Assembly: GCA_002440885.1 (NCBI GenBank)
Contig: DJVY01000152.1
Coordinates: 39,826-45,643 of the forward strand
DNA length: 5,818 nt
From: Bacteroidales bacterium UBA6244
GTDB taxonomy: Bacteria > Bacteroidota > Bacteroidia > Bacteroidales > F082
Reading direction: 5' to 3'
The position numbers were made by a program, and so were the translations under genes. This document shows positions 1 through 5,587 of this stretch, in pieces. How positions within the stretch are numbered: position 1 is the first letter of the stretch; each line of letters begins with the position of its first letter. Below the pieces are notes generated by a model, which saw nothing but the letters and a program-made list of their open reading frames with translations, had not been told where the DNA came from and did not search any database.

Positions 1-416
1 AAATGACCAAAATCTTTCGTCTGCAGGCTAAGCGACATGGCGTTGATGGTGAAATCGCGGCGGTTTTGATCGTCGGTCAGGTTGCCGTCTTCTACGATGG
101 GCTTGCGCGAATTTTTTCTGTACGACTCCTTTCGTGCCCCTACAAACTCAATCACCCACTCCCCATTCCGTACCATAGCTGTGCCGAAGTTGCTGAAATA
201 TTTGGCCTGCGCCCCTGTTCCCAGCGCTTCAGCCACTTTGGTGGCCACAGCAATTCCACTTCCCAGCACTACCACATCGATGTCTTTCGACTGTCGCCCC
301 AAGATGATATCGCGCACATAACCGCCAATTACATAAGCACGTACATTCATTTGTGCACATACAGATGAGATGGTTCTGAAGAACCCATGTTCCAGACGGT
401 CGGCGTAATTTATCAT
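1..416 (-). CDS. cca: CCA tRNA nucleotidyltransferase, N-terminal part (runs off left edge)
   Basis: The enzyme adds or repairs the 3' CCA of tRNAs in the cytoplasm using CTP and ATP. My translation of the minus strand from the ATG at 416-414 gives 138 residues before the window ends. It shows the class II nucleotidyltransferase head: GGYVRD (residues 31-36), the metal-binding pair in KDIDVVV (Asp45, Asp47), a strand ending in FVGAR (91-95), and the family signature RRDFTINAM (119-127). Family members in this phylum are usually about 450-490 residues with a C-terminal HD domain, so roughly the first 30% is present; the rest lies outside. The Met at 416 was chosen because the family has a helix of about 25-30 residues before GGxVRD. 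Starting at Met23 would remove it. A promoter-like element lies only a few bases upstream (separate entry). The function call is secure from the motifs; the exact start is less so. Confidence 0.93.
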   Translation of the reverse strand, partial: MINYADRLEHGFFRTISSVCAQMNVRAYVIGGYVRDIILGRQSKDIDVVVLGSGIAVATKVAEALGTGAQAKYFSNFGTAMVRNGEWVIEFVGARKESYRKNSRKPIVEDGNLTDDQNRRDFTINAMSLSLQTKDFGH

Positions 417-421
417 GAATG

Positions 422-452
422 CAAAAGTAATAAAGATTGAGCACCCTGCAAT
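422..452 (-). promoter_or_regulatory. Candidate Bacteroidota promoter for cca
   Basis: Read on the minus strand, TACTTTTG (429-422) matches the Bacteroidota -7 consensus TAnnTTTG. ATTG (452-449) lies 19 bp upstream at the usual -33 spacing and is one base off TTTG. A transcript starting 5-7 bases after the -7 element would begin at or next to the cca start codon, so the mRNA may be leaderless or nearly so. Confidence 0.5.
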
Positions 453-601
453 GTCGTTGTAGCAATTCAAAATCAGAACTGTTTATCAAAGGCTTAGAAC
501 AAAAAAGAGGGACGCATGACAGTATTATTTATAATGACTAAAAAATATGAAAACAGGATCAGATTTTCGATTTTGTATAAAGGAGAATTTCCTGGCGTTT
601 G

Positions 602-609
602 TATATTTG
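602..609 (+). promoter_or_regulatory. Candidate -7 promoter element for the dehydrogenase operon
   Basis: TATATTTG is a perfect match to TAnnTTTG, 33 bp before the ATG at 643, which would give a leader of roughly 25-30 nt. The best TTTG upstream (572-575) is 26 bp away, longer than the usual spacing of about 19, so the -33 element is weak or absent. No Shine-Dalgarno sequence is visible before the ATG, which is normal in this phylum. The rest of the gap between the divergent genes (417-642) shows no further gene. Confidence 0.4.
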
Positions 610-642
610 TCGGTTCATTACTAACGTGATAAATGATTCATT

Positions 643-1836
643 ATGGCAAAAAGAACAATTGTAGCCTTACCTGGCGATGGCATTGGTAAAGCGGTTTTGG
701 ATGAGGCAATCCGGGTACTCGACGCGGTTGGGTTTGAAGCGGACTATGTAGAAGGCGATATAGGATGGGAATTCTGGAAATCAGAGGGCAATCCACTTCC
801 TGAGCGCACCATTAAACTTATTGAAGAGCACAAAATAGGTTTGTTTGGTGCCATTACTTCCAAACCCAAAGACGCTGCTTTCGAGGAGCTTGCTCCCGAA
901 TTAAAGGAAAAAAATCTGGTCTATGCCTCCCCTATCGTCGGGCTTCGCCAGCATTTTAATTTGGATATTTGTATGCGGCCTTGCCACACTTATGTAGGCA
1001 ACCCTTTGAATTTTGTCCGCCGCGGCGTTGGCGACACCATCGAAGAACCGGCTGTAGACGTAGTGATTTTCCGTCAAAATACCGAAGGATTGTATGGCGG
1101 CGTCGAATGGTCGAACCCACCAGAACAGGTGTATGACGCGCTGATGACACATCCCAAGTTTGTGAAAAACTTTGGAAAAACTCCCAAGGAAGAGATCTCT
1201 ATTTCTACCCGCATCTTCACTAAAAAAGCCACCGAACGTATTTTAAGGGCAGCCTTTGAACATGCAAAAAACTATGGTTATAAGTCGGTTACGGTTTGTG
1301 AAAAACCAAATGTCATCAGAGAAACCTCGGGCATGATGTTTAAAATGGCACAACAAATGCAAAAAGCCGACTATCCTCAAATTGAACTCTGGAACACGAA
1401 TATCGACGCCCAGATGATGTGGCTCACCAAGAACCCGGAAGATTATGGTGTAATTGTAGCCGGAAATATGTTTGGAGACATCGTTTCGGATGGTTTTGCC
1501 GGACTTATAGGAGGGTTGGGTTTTGCCTGCTCGGCACAATTCAACGATAACGGCATCGGTGTATTTGAACCCACACACGGCTCTGCACCTAAATATGCCG
1601 ACTATCCCGTGTCGATTGTCAACCCGATAGCCATGATAGAATCGGCCTGTATGATGCTCGATTTTATTGATGAGAAAGAAAAAGCGGCCAAAATCCGCAA
1701 GGCTGTGGCCGAAGTGATAAGGGAAGGCAAAGTGCGTACTTACGACATGATGAAAATGCGGGGTAAAGCCGATGTGGTGGATCACGGTGCAGCTTCTACA
1801 AAGCAAATGGCCGATGCAATTATTGCCAAATTGTAA
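643..1836 (+). CDS. Isocitrate/isopropylmalate-family dehydrogenase (probably NADP-type isocitrate dehydrogenase-like)
   Basis: A 397-residue cytoplasmic beta-decarboxylating dehydrogenase, full length for the family. It opens with ALPGDGIG (8-15). Substrate and metal residues align by eye with E. coli isocitrate dehydrogenase: Ser96 (Ser113), Arg102 (Arg119), Arg112 (Arg129), Arg144 and Tyr151 in FRQNTEGLY (Arg153, Tyr160), Lys221 (Lys230), and Asp255, Asp279 and Asp283 as metal ligands. The family signature starts at NMFGDIVSD (275-283). The cofactor segment HGSAPKY (312-318) keeps the Lys-Tyr pair that marks NADP use in the E. coli enzyme, and TYDMMK (366-371) keeps Tyr391, with Lys for Arg395. 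One contact differs: Ile98 stands where E. coli has Asn115. Isocitrate oxidation to 2-oxoglutarate is the leading guess; homoisocitrate, tartrate or another malate-like substrate is possible. It is the first gene of a likely operon with the HD-like protein 19 bp downstream. The family is certain, the substrate is not. Confidence 0.88.
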   Translation: MAKRTIVALPGDGIGKAVLDEAIRVLDAVGFEADYVEGDIGWEFWKSEGNPLPERTIKLIEEHKIGLFGAITSKPKDAAFEELAPELKEKNLVYASPIVGLRQHFNLDICMRPCHTYVGNPLNFVRRGVGDTIEEPAVDVVIFRQNTEGLYGGVEWSNPPEQVYDALMTHPKFVKNFGKTPKEEISISTRIFTKKATERILRAAFEHAKNYGYKSVTVCEKPNVIRETSGMMFKMAQQMQKADYPQIELWNTNIDAQMMWLTKNPEDYGVIVAGNMFGDIVSDGFAGLIGGLGFACSAQFNDNGIGVFEPTHGSAPKYADYPVSIVNPIAMIESACMMLDFIDEKEKAAKIRKAVAEVIREGKVRTYDMMKMRGKADVVDHGAASTKQMADAIIAKL

Positions 1837-1855
1837 ACCGTAAAAAAACATCATT

Positions 1856-2407
1856 ATGGATAAAACTGTGCACCAACTTTGGCCTGAACTCGATTGGATT
1901 CAGGACGAAAAACTAAGAGAGCAAACGGCCCTTACCTGGGAAATTGCGCTGAGCAGAAGTGTGCTCACGGGCGATGACCTCAACAGGATTCCCTTTACCC
2001 TGCTGTGTGGACCTGATCTAAAAGTGACATTTATGGACCACAAACGGTCGGTAGTGCATATCGCCAAAGACGCTGGAGATAAAATCAACGACATGTATCA
2101 TGGAGAACTTCCGGTAAATATTGACGTCCTGGTGGCAGGAGCTATACTCGCCGATGTAGGAAAACTACTTGAATATGTGCTGGATAAAAACGGAAAGGCT
2201 ATTCAGGGCACTTATGGCAAATACCTGAGGCATCCATTTTCGGGAGTAAGCCTGGCCGAAGAAGCCGGTGTGCCTGCCGAAGTGTGCCACATCATTGCTA
2301 CCCACGCGGGCGAAGGCGATATGGTGAAAAGAACCACTGAGGCCTACCTCGTCCATCATGCCGATTTCATGACCTTTCTGCCTTTTAAGGAAAGACTGAT
2401 TGTTTAG
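1856..2407 (+). CDS. HD-domain-like protein with Ala-Asp in place of the HD dyad
   Basis: A 183-residue protein with no signal peptide or membrane segment, so probably cytoplasmic. The order of motifs resembles the HD phosphohydrolase fold: His62 in DHKRSVVHIA, then AGAILADVGKLLEY (94-107) where families usually read LLHDIGK, His126 in HPFSGVSLAEEAG, ATH (148-150), and HHAD (167-170). HD enzymes use the His and Asp of the dyad to hold metal ions. Here Asp100 is present but residue 99 is Ala (GCC, two base changes from either His codon). Either the protein binds metal with fewer ligands or it no longer hydrolyses phosphoesters. The N-terminal 50 residues are helical-looking and unrecognised. 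It lies 19 bp after the dehydrogenase, is preceded by an A-rich leader, and is likely co-transcribed with it. The substrate is unknown. The shared operon suggests, but does not prove, a metabolic link. Confidence 0.75.
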   Translation: MDKTVHQLWPELDWIQDEKLREQTALTWEIALSRSVLTGDDLNRIPFTLLCGPDLKVTFMDHKRSVVHIAKDAGDKINDMYHGELPVNIDVLVAGAILADVGKLLEYVLDKNGKAIQGTYGKYLRHPFSGVSLAEEAGVPAEVCHIIATHAGEGDMVKRTTEAYLVHHADFMTFLPFKERLIV

Positions 2408-2419
2408 GTTTAGGTTTAG
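2402..2419 (+). repeat. Three tandem copies of GTTTAG
   Basis: Three perfect, adjacent GTTTAG hexamers. The first copy contains the last Val base triplet overlap and the TAG stop codon of the HD-like gene. The array is too short to be a CRISPR and has no spacers. It looks like a slippage-type microsatellite between the stop codon and the terminator. Confidence 0.85.
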
Positions 2420-2432
2420 GATTGTGACAATG

Positions 2433-2462
2433 AAAAGCCTGTAATTTATTACGGGCTTTTTT
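2433..2462 (+). terminator. Intrinsic terminator, probably bidirectional
   Basis: A 12-bp stem (2433-2444 with 2449-2460, one T-G wobble at 2440/2453) with a TTTA loop. The 3' arm runs into a six-T tract (2457-2462). It ends the dehydrogenase/HD-like operon. On the minus strand the other arm also ends in TTTT, and it directly abuts the stop codon (2463-2461) of the convergent zinc-ribbon gene, so it can serve both. Confidence 0.85.
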
Positions 2463-2817
2463 ATATCTCCTTATTTACCACCAAAGTAAAATAATCTTCT
2501 GTAAGCGGTAAATATCCATGCTCATAACAAAAATAGTACACCCGGTTTTCTTTAGTTCGGTACACATGGGTGAAATACTTGAAGTTGAAACCATGTTGCT
2601 CGAGTACTTGCTTTTTTACTTTGGCCTTCCCTTCGGGGGTCAGGTCACGCAGGATATTCCGGTTTCGGCGTAAAATACTGTTGATGTTGCGCATAAAGGC
2701 TGTTTCGTCGCGGTTCAACCGATTGTGGTAGGCATTTCTACATTGATCGTTACAGAATTTTTTGTCGATACGACCATAGATTTCTTCACCGCATTCCAGG
2801 CATTTTGGGTTTGTCAT
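2461..2817 (-). CDS. Small zinc-ribbon protein, conserved hypothetical
   Basis: A 118-residue cytoplasmic protein. Its N-terminus holds a four-cysteine zinc site: CxxC at Cys6/Cys9 and CxxxC at Cys22/Cys26, with KKFCNDQCRNAYHN following the pattern of treble-clef or MYM-like zinc ribbons. Next come a basic helical stretch (about 34-72, with RRNRN and KAKVKKQ) and a C-terminal half rich in aromatics (FKYFTHVY, VYYFCYEHGYLPL) that looks like a small beta domain. I recall similar short proteins in many Bacteroidota genomes, without a known function. The basic middle could bind nucleic acid, but this is inference. The gene stands alone: a terminator lies directly after its stop codon and a promoter-like TAnnTTTG just before its ATG. 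Both ends of the reading frame look intact. Confidence 0.85.
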   Translation of the reverse strand: MTNPKCLECGEEIYGRIDKKFCNDQCRNAYHNRLNRDETAFMRNINSILRRNRNILRDLTPEGKAKVKKQVLEQHGFNFKYFTHVYRTKENRVYYFCYEHGYLPLTEDYFTLVVNKEI

Positions 2818-2830
2818 GGTGTTTTTTTTT

Positions 2831-2838
2831 CAAAATTA
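2831..2838 (-). promoter_or_regulatory. Candidate -7 element for the zinc-ribbon gene
   Basis: On the minus strand TAATTTTG matches TAnnTTTG and ends 13 bases before the ATG (2817), implying a leader of only about 6-10 nt. The -33 region has only a weak TTTC (2864-2861), 22 bp upstream. Confidence 0.4.
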
Positions 2839-3002
2839 AAAAATTATTTTGCTACAGCACGAAATCACAGGTCAATTTTGAAATAAAACCTCAAAAATCA
2901 AGCCCTGAAAATATCCATGTTAAAAAAGTTTCCCGATCAAACGAGGTGATTGCCGCTGGTTACAAAATTTTAGTCAAGTGTTACGTTTCAAAAACTTTCA
3001 AT
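2839..3002. other. AT-rich intergenic stretch without a recognisable gene
   Basis: This lies between the zinc-ribbon gene's promoter and the terminator of the secreted-protein gene. A long plus-strand open frame crosses it, but it starts inside the neighbouring gene and reads through the terminator hairpin, and its composition is Lys/Ser/Phe-rich as expected for AT-rich noise. I see no RNA gene or clear repeat. Confidence 0.6.
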
Positions 3003-3048
3003 AAAAAAACCACCCCGAAACATCTGATAAATCAGTGTTTCGGGGTGG
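3003..3048 (-). terminator. Strong intrinsic terminator of the T9SS-secreted protein gene
   Basis: A perfect 13-bp GC-rich stem (3010-3022 with 3036-3048) continues, after one bulged T at 3023, into a 4-bp inner stem (3024-3027 with 3032-3035) with a four-base loop. Read on the minus strand it is followed by seven Ts (3009-3003). It lies about 33 bp after the stop codon of the gene at 3081-4151. The plus-strand side is followed by As, so it works in one direction only. Confidence 0.9.
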
Positions 3049-3080
3049 AAAAAGAAAAAACCAAAAAACCCTGTGCGCAA

Positions 3081-4151
3081 TTATTTTTTAAGCCATTTTA
3101 CGGTGGCAACTTGTCCGTTTTGTATCAAACGAGCAAAATAAATACCTGATGTTAAATCACTGACATTAACACGTACGGCCTCCTGCCCAGAGATCATACT
3201 TTTTAATTGTTTTCCCTGCATGTCGAAAAGAACGACTTGTGTGCCCTCGGGCGCAGAGATAGAAAGCACATCGCTTGCGGGATTTGGATACAACAGGATT
3301 TCGCTCTGGAATGAAGCGATATAAATGTTATCCAACTCATCTACAATGAATCCGTTCTCCAACACCAAATCATCCACATGGATGTCGTAAGCGCCAAGGG
3401 TCATATTGCCGGGAATAGCCAACTGAATGTTTAGCAAGGTGTTGCTCACCACCGAGATGGAGGAAGCCTCAAAAAACTCGGTCTCGTCGTCATGATTTAC
3501 AAAACGAACTGAACTCACGCCTGAATTCCATTCGGTATCCTGACCTGATAAGGAAAACTCTCCCTCAAACTCCAAAGGCGCATGATCAGGATCAATGCCG
3601 GTAATTTGTGGGTTAAGTACCAACTCGTTAACGACCAGACTGGAAGTGTAAATCACATCACCACTGGTAGTTCCATTTCCGTTGGCCGCATTGAAAGCGG
3701 CATAAAATCTAACTGTTCCCGAATTAGGAGCAGTCCAGTTTACTGTCCATGTGTTGGAATTCCCGGTTGGCGTAGTTCCAGCCGATTGATGTGTAACTGA
3801 TTTACCTCCGTTAGCAAGCTTGGTACGGGCTGGGTCGATAACGGCAAAGATGCCCGATTTCGAGCCAAAAATATCTTCAGCGGTAAGCTCAAAACCAAAT
3901 TTTACCACACCTGAATGAATTCCTGTAGCTGTAATCTGGTAAGTTTGTCCGGGAGTATACCCTTCAGCGGGAATGGTTGAAGTGATCCAGTTCGATTGTG
4001 TTTGAGCCGTACCTGTATGGCAATCGGTGCATGTAGCCCCATTATCGCCCGGCGATCCAGTTTTTCCTCCTGGCGAACCAGATACATAACTATATAACAA
4101 CAAAGTGGCCGGCAGTGCCAACACCAGCAAGTAAGCATAAAACTTTTTCAT
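3081..4151 (-). CDS. Secreted protein: choice-of-anchor-V/reeler-like domain with CxxCH, TIG-like domain and T9SS type A sorting tail
   Basis: A 356-residue exported protein. Residues 1-25 form a Sec signal peptide (MKKF, then a long hydrophobic run) without a lipobox. Directly after it comes GKTGSPGDNGATCTDCHTG with one CxxCH motif (Cys41, Cys44, His45), the classic covalent heme c attachment pattern. This sits at the head of a beta-rich domain (about 60-175: GYTPGQTYQITATG, FGFELTA, WTAPNSGTVRFYAAFN) that resembles the reeler fold and the family named choice-of-anchor V. Residues about 180-265 look like an IPT/TIG Ig-like domain. The C-terminus, from ILLYPNPASDVLSI (285-298) through SGIYFARL to KWLKK, is a type A T9SS sorting domain that directs passage over the outer membrane and anchoring or release there. 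The gene is monocistronic with its own terminator. The domain layout is clear; whether heme is bound and what the protein does outside the cell are unknown. Confidence 0.9.
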   Translation of the reverse strand: MKKFYAYLLVLALPATLLLYSYVSGSPGGKTGSPGDNGATCTDCHTGTAQTQSNWITSTIPAEGYTPGQTYQITATGIHSGVVKFGFELTAEDIFGSKSGIFAVIDPARTKLANGGKSVTHQSAGTTPTGNSNTWTVNWTAPNSGTVRFYAAFNAANGNGTTSGDVIYTSSLVVNELVLNPQITGIDPDHAPLEFEGEFSLSGQDTEWNSGVSSVRFVNHDDETEFFEASSISVVSNTLLNIQLAIPGNMTLGAYDIHVDDLVLENGFIVDELDNIYIASFQSEILLYPNPASDVLSISAPEGTQVVLFDMQGKQLKSMISGQEAVRVNVSDLTSGIYFARLIQNGQVATVKWLKK

Positions 4152-4319
4152 AGATTCTAATTTAAAATGATTATCAATAAGGTGTCAAAGAAACATTATT
4201 TCAGTTAATTACAAACACTTCAAAATAGAAATAACAAGTTTTTAACATTTCGGGTATTCCTACTGCACAAGGCCGGGATTTTTCACACGAAAGCGCTAAA
4301 TAATTTAACCAAATCAATC

Positions 4320-4370
4320 CATGATATCAGTTAATTATCTAGCTTTGCCGTGATTAGGGCATGATATCTG
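4320..4370. repeat. Pair of CATGATATC direct repeats around a promoter-like element
   Basis: CATGATATC occurs at 4320-4328 and 4360-4368, each followed by a base and then G (CAG/CTG context), 40 bp apart start to start, about four helical turns. The first copy contains the 8-bp palindrome TGATATCA. The candidate -7 element at 4340-4347 lies between them, which would suit an operator pair. The link to a regulator is inference. Confidence 0.4.
4340..4347 (+). promoter_or_regulatory. Candidate -7 promoter element for the exported-protein gene
   Basis: TAGCTTTG matches TAnnTTTG. No TTTG or TTG is seen about 19 bp upstream, so activation by a regulator, or a different promoter, is possible. Starting here would give a leader of about 95 nt before the ATG at 4449. 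Confidence 0.35.
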
Positions 4371-4448
4371 CCGACACAGAATTTATTAAAGAACTACAGT
4401 AAACCCTTAGGATTGAGAGTAAAATCAGCAAATAAAAACACCAACAAC

Positions 4449-5525
4449 ATGAAAAAGTTTTCCATATTAATTGCCATTGCAGCCCTGTTATTCAATGTTG
4501 CAACAGCACAAAAGGTAAATCGCTACACCGTAAAATCAGGTCATGTAGAGTATAAACTCACCGGAAACACCACAGGAACCAAAACGTTTTGGTTTGATGA
4601 CTATGGTTTAAAAACCTATACTGAAATCAAATCGAAAACCGTTACCAAGATGTTTGGCGTGAAAGACGAAACAGAGGAGCACTCGGTGGTAATCATCAAT
4701 GGCGACCAAATTTATAACATCGACAAGCTAACGGGCACAGCCTTTAAGATGAAAAATGAGTTTCGTACCGGGTTTGAAGAAATGGCAGCCCAAATGACAG
4801 ATGAAGAGCGCGAAAAAATGGGAAAGGAAATGCTGCAAAGCATGGGAGGAAAAATTATTGGTACTGAAAAGTTGCTTGGGAAGACTTGTGAAATTGTTGA
4901 AATGATGGGAACGAAAACGTGGTTGTACAAAAATCTTGTTTTAAAAACTGACAGCAAAGTGATGGGCATCGAGGCCAACGAAATGGCCGAACGCTTTGAG
5001 GAGAACATCACCATCCCGGCCAGTCGGTTTGAGCCCCCGGCTAACATTGAGTTTGAGGACAGAGACGAGCAAATGCAGGCCTATATGAATGGCGGAAGTT
5101 ATAGTGATTACCAGGAAATGCTGGATGAGGAAGAAGAAGAAATTGATATCGTTCCGGTAAATTTCCCTTTTGAAGATTTTCAGGAGGCCATGAATAACTT
5201 TAACCCCGAGGGCTATACAAGAACCATGGTCATGAACCGTGACGGACAACATATAGCTTTGTACATGAATGGTTTAGCGCAGATGATTTCCATCATCGCC
5301 ACCTCAGAAGAAAATGTGGAAGGGAATGAAAGTGAATTCAGTGAATTTGAGTCGTTCTCACGCGGAGGCAAGAGCATGCGCTACGGAACATTGGAAGAAG
5401 ATGGCACCATCAGCGATGCCTTGCTCGTAAAATATCCTGAGCACGACATGTACATCATTGTAATGGGATTGCCTGCCACCGACCGGAACACTTTGGCCGG
5501 GTGGCATGAACAACTCGACTTTTAA
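4449..5525 (+). CDS. Exported two-domain protein of unknown function (LolA/DUF4412-like N-terminal half suspected)
   Basis: A 358-residue protein. The ATG at 4449 is preferred over an in-frame TTG at 4413 because it starts a standard signal peptide: MKKF, a hydrophobic core, and ATAQ with likely cleavage near residues 20-21. There is no lipobox, so it is probably periplasmic. Residues 25-200 alternate strands typical of the LolA/DUF4412 type of half-barrel (VEYKLTG, TKTFWFDDYG, VVIINGDQIYNIDK, then GKTCEIVEMMGTKTWLY), interrupted by a Met/Glu-rich helix (about 108-132). An acidic linker (DEEEEEID, 226-233) joins a second domain (about 240-358) with strands YTRTMVMN, HIALYMNG and DMYIIVMGLP, vaguely like the C-terminal halves of RseB-type or DUF4367 proteins. 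Only one cysteine (Cys147) is present. There is no sorting tail, transmembrane helix or catalytic motif. It could bind a lipid or act as a sensor, but I do not recognise the family with confidence. It is transcribed alone and ends at a strong terminator. Confidence 0.85.
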   Translation: MKKFSILIAIAALLFNVATAQKVNRYTVKSGHVEYKLTGNTTGTKTFWFDDYGLKTYTEIKSKTVTKMFGVKDETEEHSVVIINGDQIYNIDKLTGTAFKMKNEFRTGFEEMAAQMTDEEREKMGKEMLQSMGGKIIGTEKLLGKTCEIVEMMGTKTWLYKNLVLKTDSKVMGIEANEMAERFEENITIPASRFEPPANIEFEDRDEQMQAYMNGGSYSDYQEMLDEEEEEIDIVPVNFPFEDFQEAMNNFNPEGYTRTMVMNRDGQHIALYMNGLAQMISIIATSEENVEGNESEFSEFESFSRGGKSMRYGTLEEDGTISDALLVKYPEHDMYIIVMGLPATDRNTLAGWHEQLDF

Positions 5526-5544
5526 GAGGGAATAGATATAAAGC

Positions 5545-5584
5545 AAAAGTCCTTTTTTGGCTTGACCAAAAAAGGACTTTTTTT
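5545..5584 (+). terminator. Strong terminator shared by convergent exported-protein and tRNA genes
   Basis: A perfect 16-bp stem (5545-5560 with 5566-5581) with the five-base loop CTTGA, ending in a run of seven Ts (5578-5584). It starts 19 bp after the TAA at 5523-5525. On the minus strand the same stem begins three bases after the tRNA 3' end and finishes in TTTT, so it probably also ends tRNA transcription. Confidence 0.9.
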
Positions 5585-5587
5585 GCG

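Larger units (their letters stand above)
4152..4448. other. Divergent intergenic regulatory region
   Basis: This AT-rich DNA lies between two divergently transcribed genes for exported proteins and has no gene of its own. It holds a -7-like element for the rightward gene and short direct repeats (separate entries). An 11-bp repeat, TCAGTTAATTA, occurs at 4201-4211 and 4327-4337. For the leftward gene I see a TTTG on the minus strand (4189-4186) but no convincing TAnnTTTG downstream of it. Confidence 0.6.

Noticed and set aside
3..368. Long plus-strand open frame at the left edge
   Set aside because: It is antisense to cca, whose motifs (GGYVRD, DxD, RRDFTINAM) are on the minus strand. Its product is His/Cys/Tyr-rich and matches nothing.
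1243..1854. 203-codon minus-strand open frame
   Set aside because: It lies fully antisense to the dehydrogenase, with a His/Phe-rich product typical of a reverse-strand shadow. The forward frame carries the family signatures.
2402..2419. CRISPR or telomere-like array
   Set aside because: There are only three adjacent hexamers with no spacers. It is a microsatellite.
2805..3149. 114-codon plus-strand open frame
   Set aside because: It starts inside the zinc-ribbon gene, crosses a terminator hairpin and enters the antisense of the T9SS gene. The Lys/Phe/Ser-rich product looks like AT-rich noise.
4413..4448. TTG start giving 12 extra residues to the exported protein
   Set aside because: The extra residues are polar and would bury the signal peptide. 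The ATG at 4449 begins a standard MKKF signal sequence.
4712..5252. Two overlapping minus-strand open frames
   Set aside because: Both are antisense to the exported-protein gene, have no recognisable motif, and have no promoter-like element of their own.
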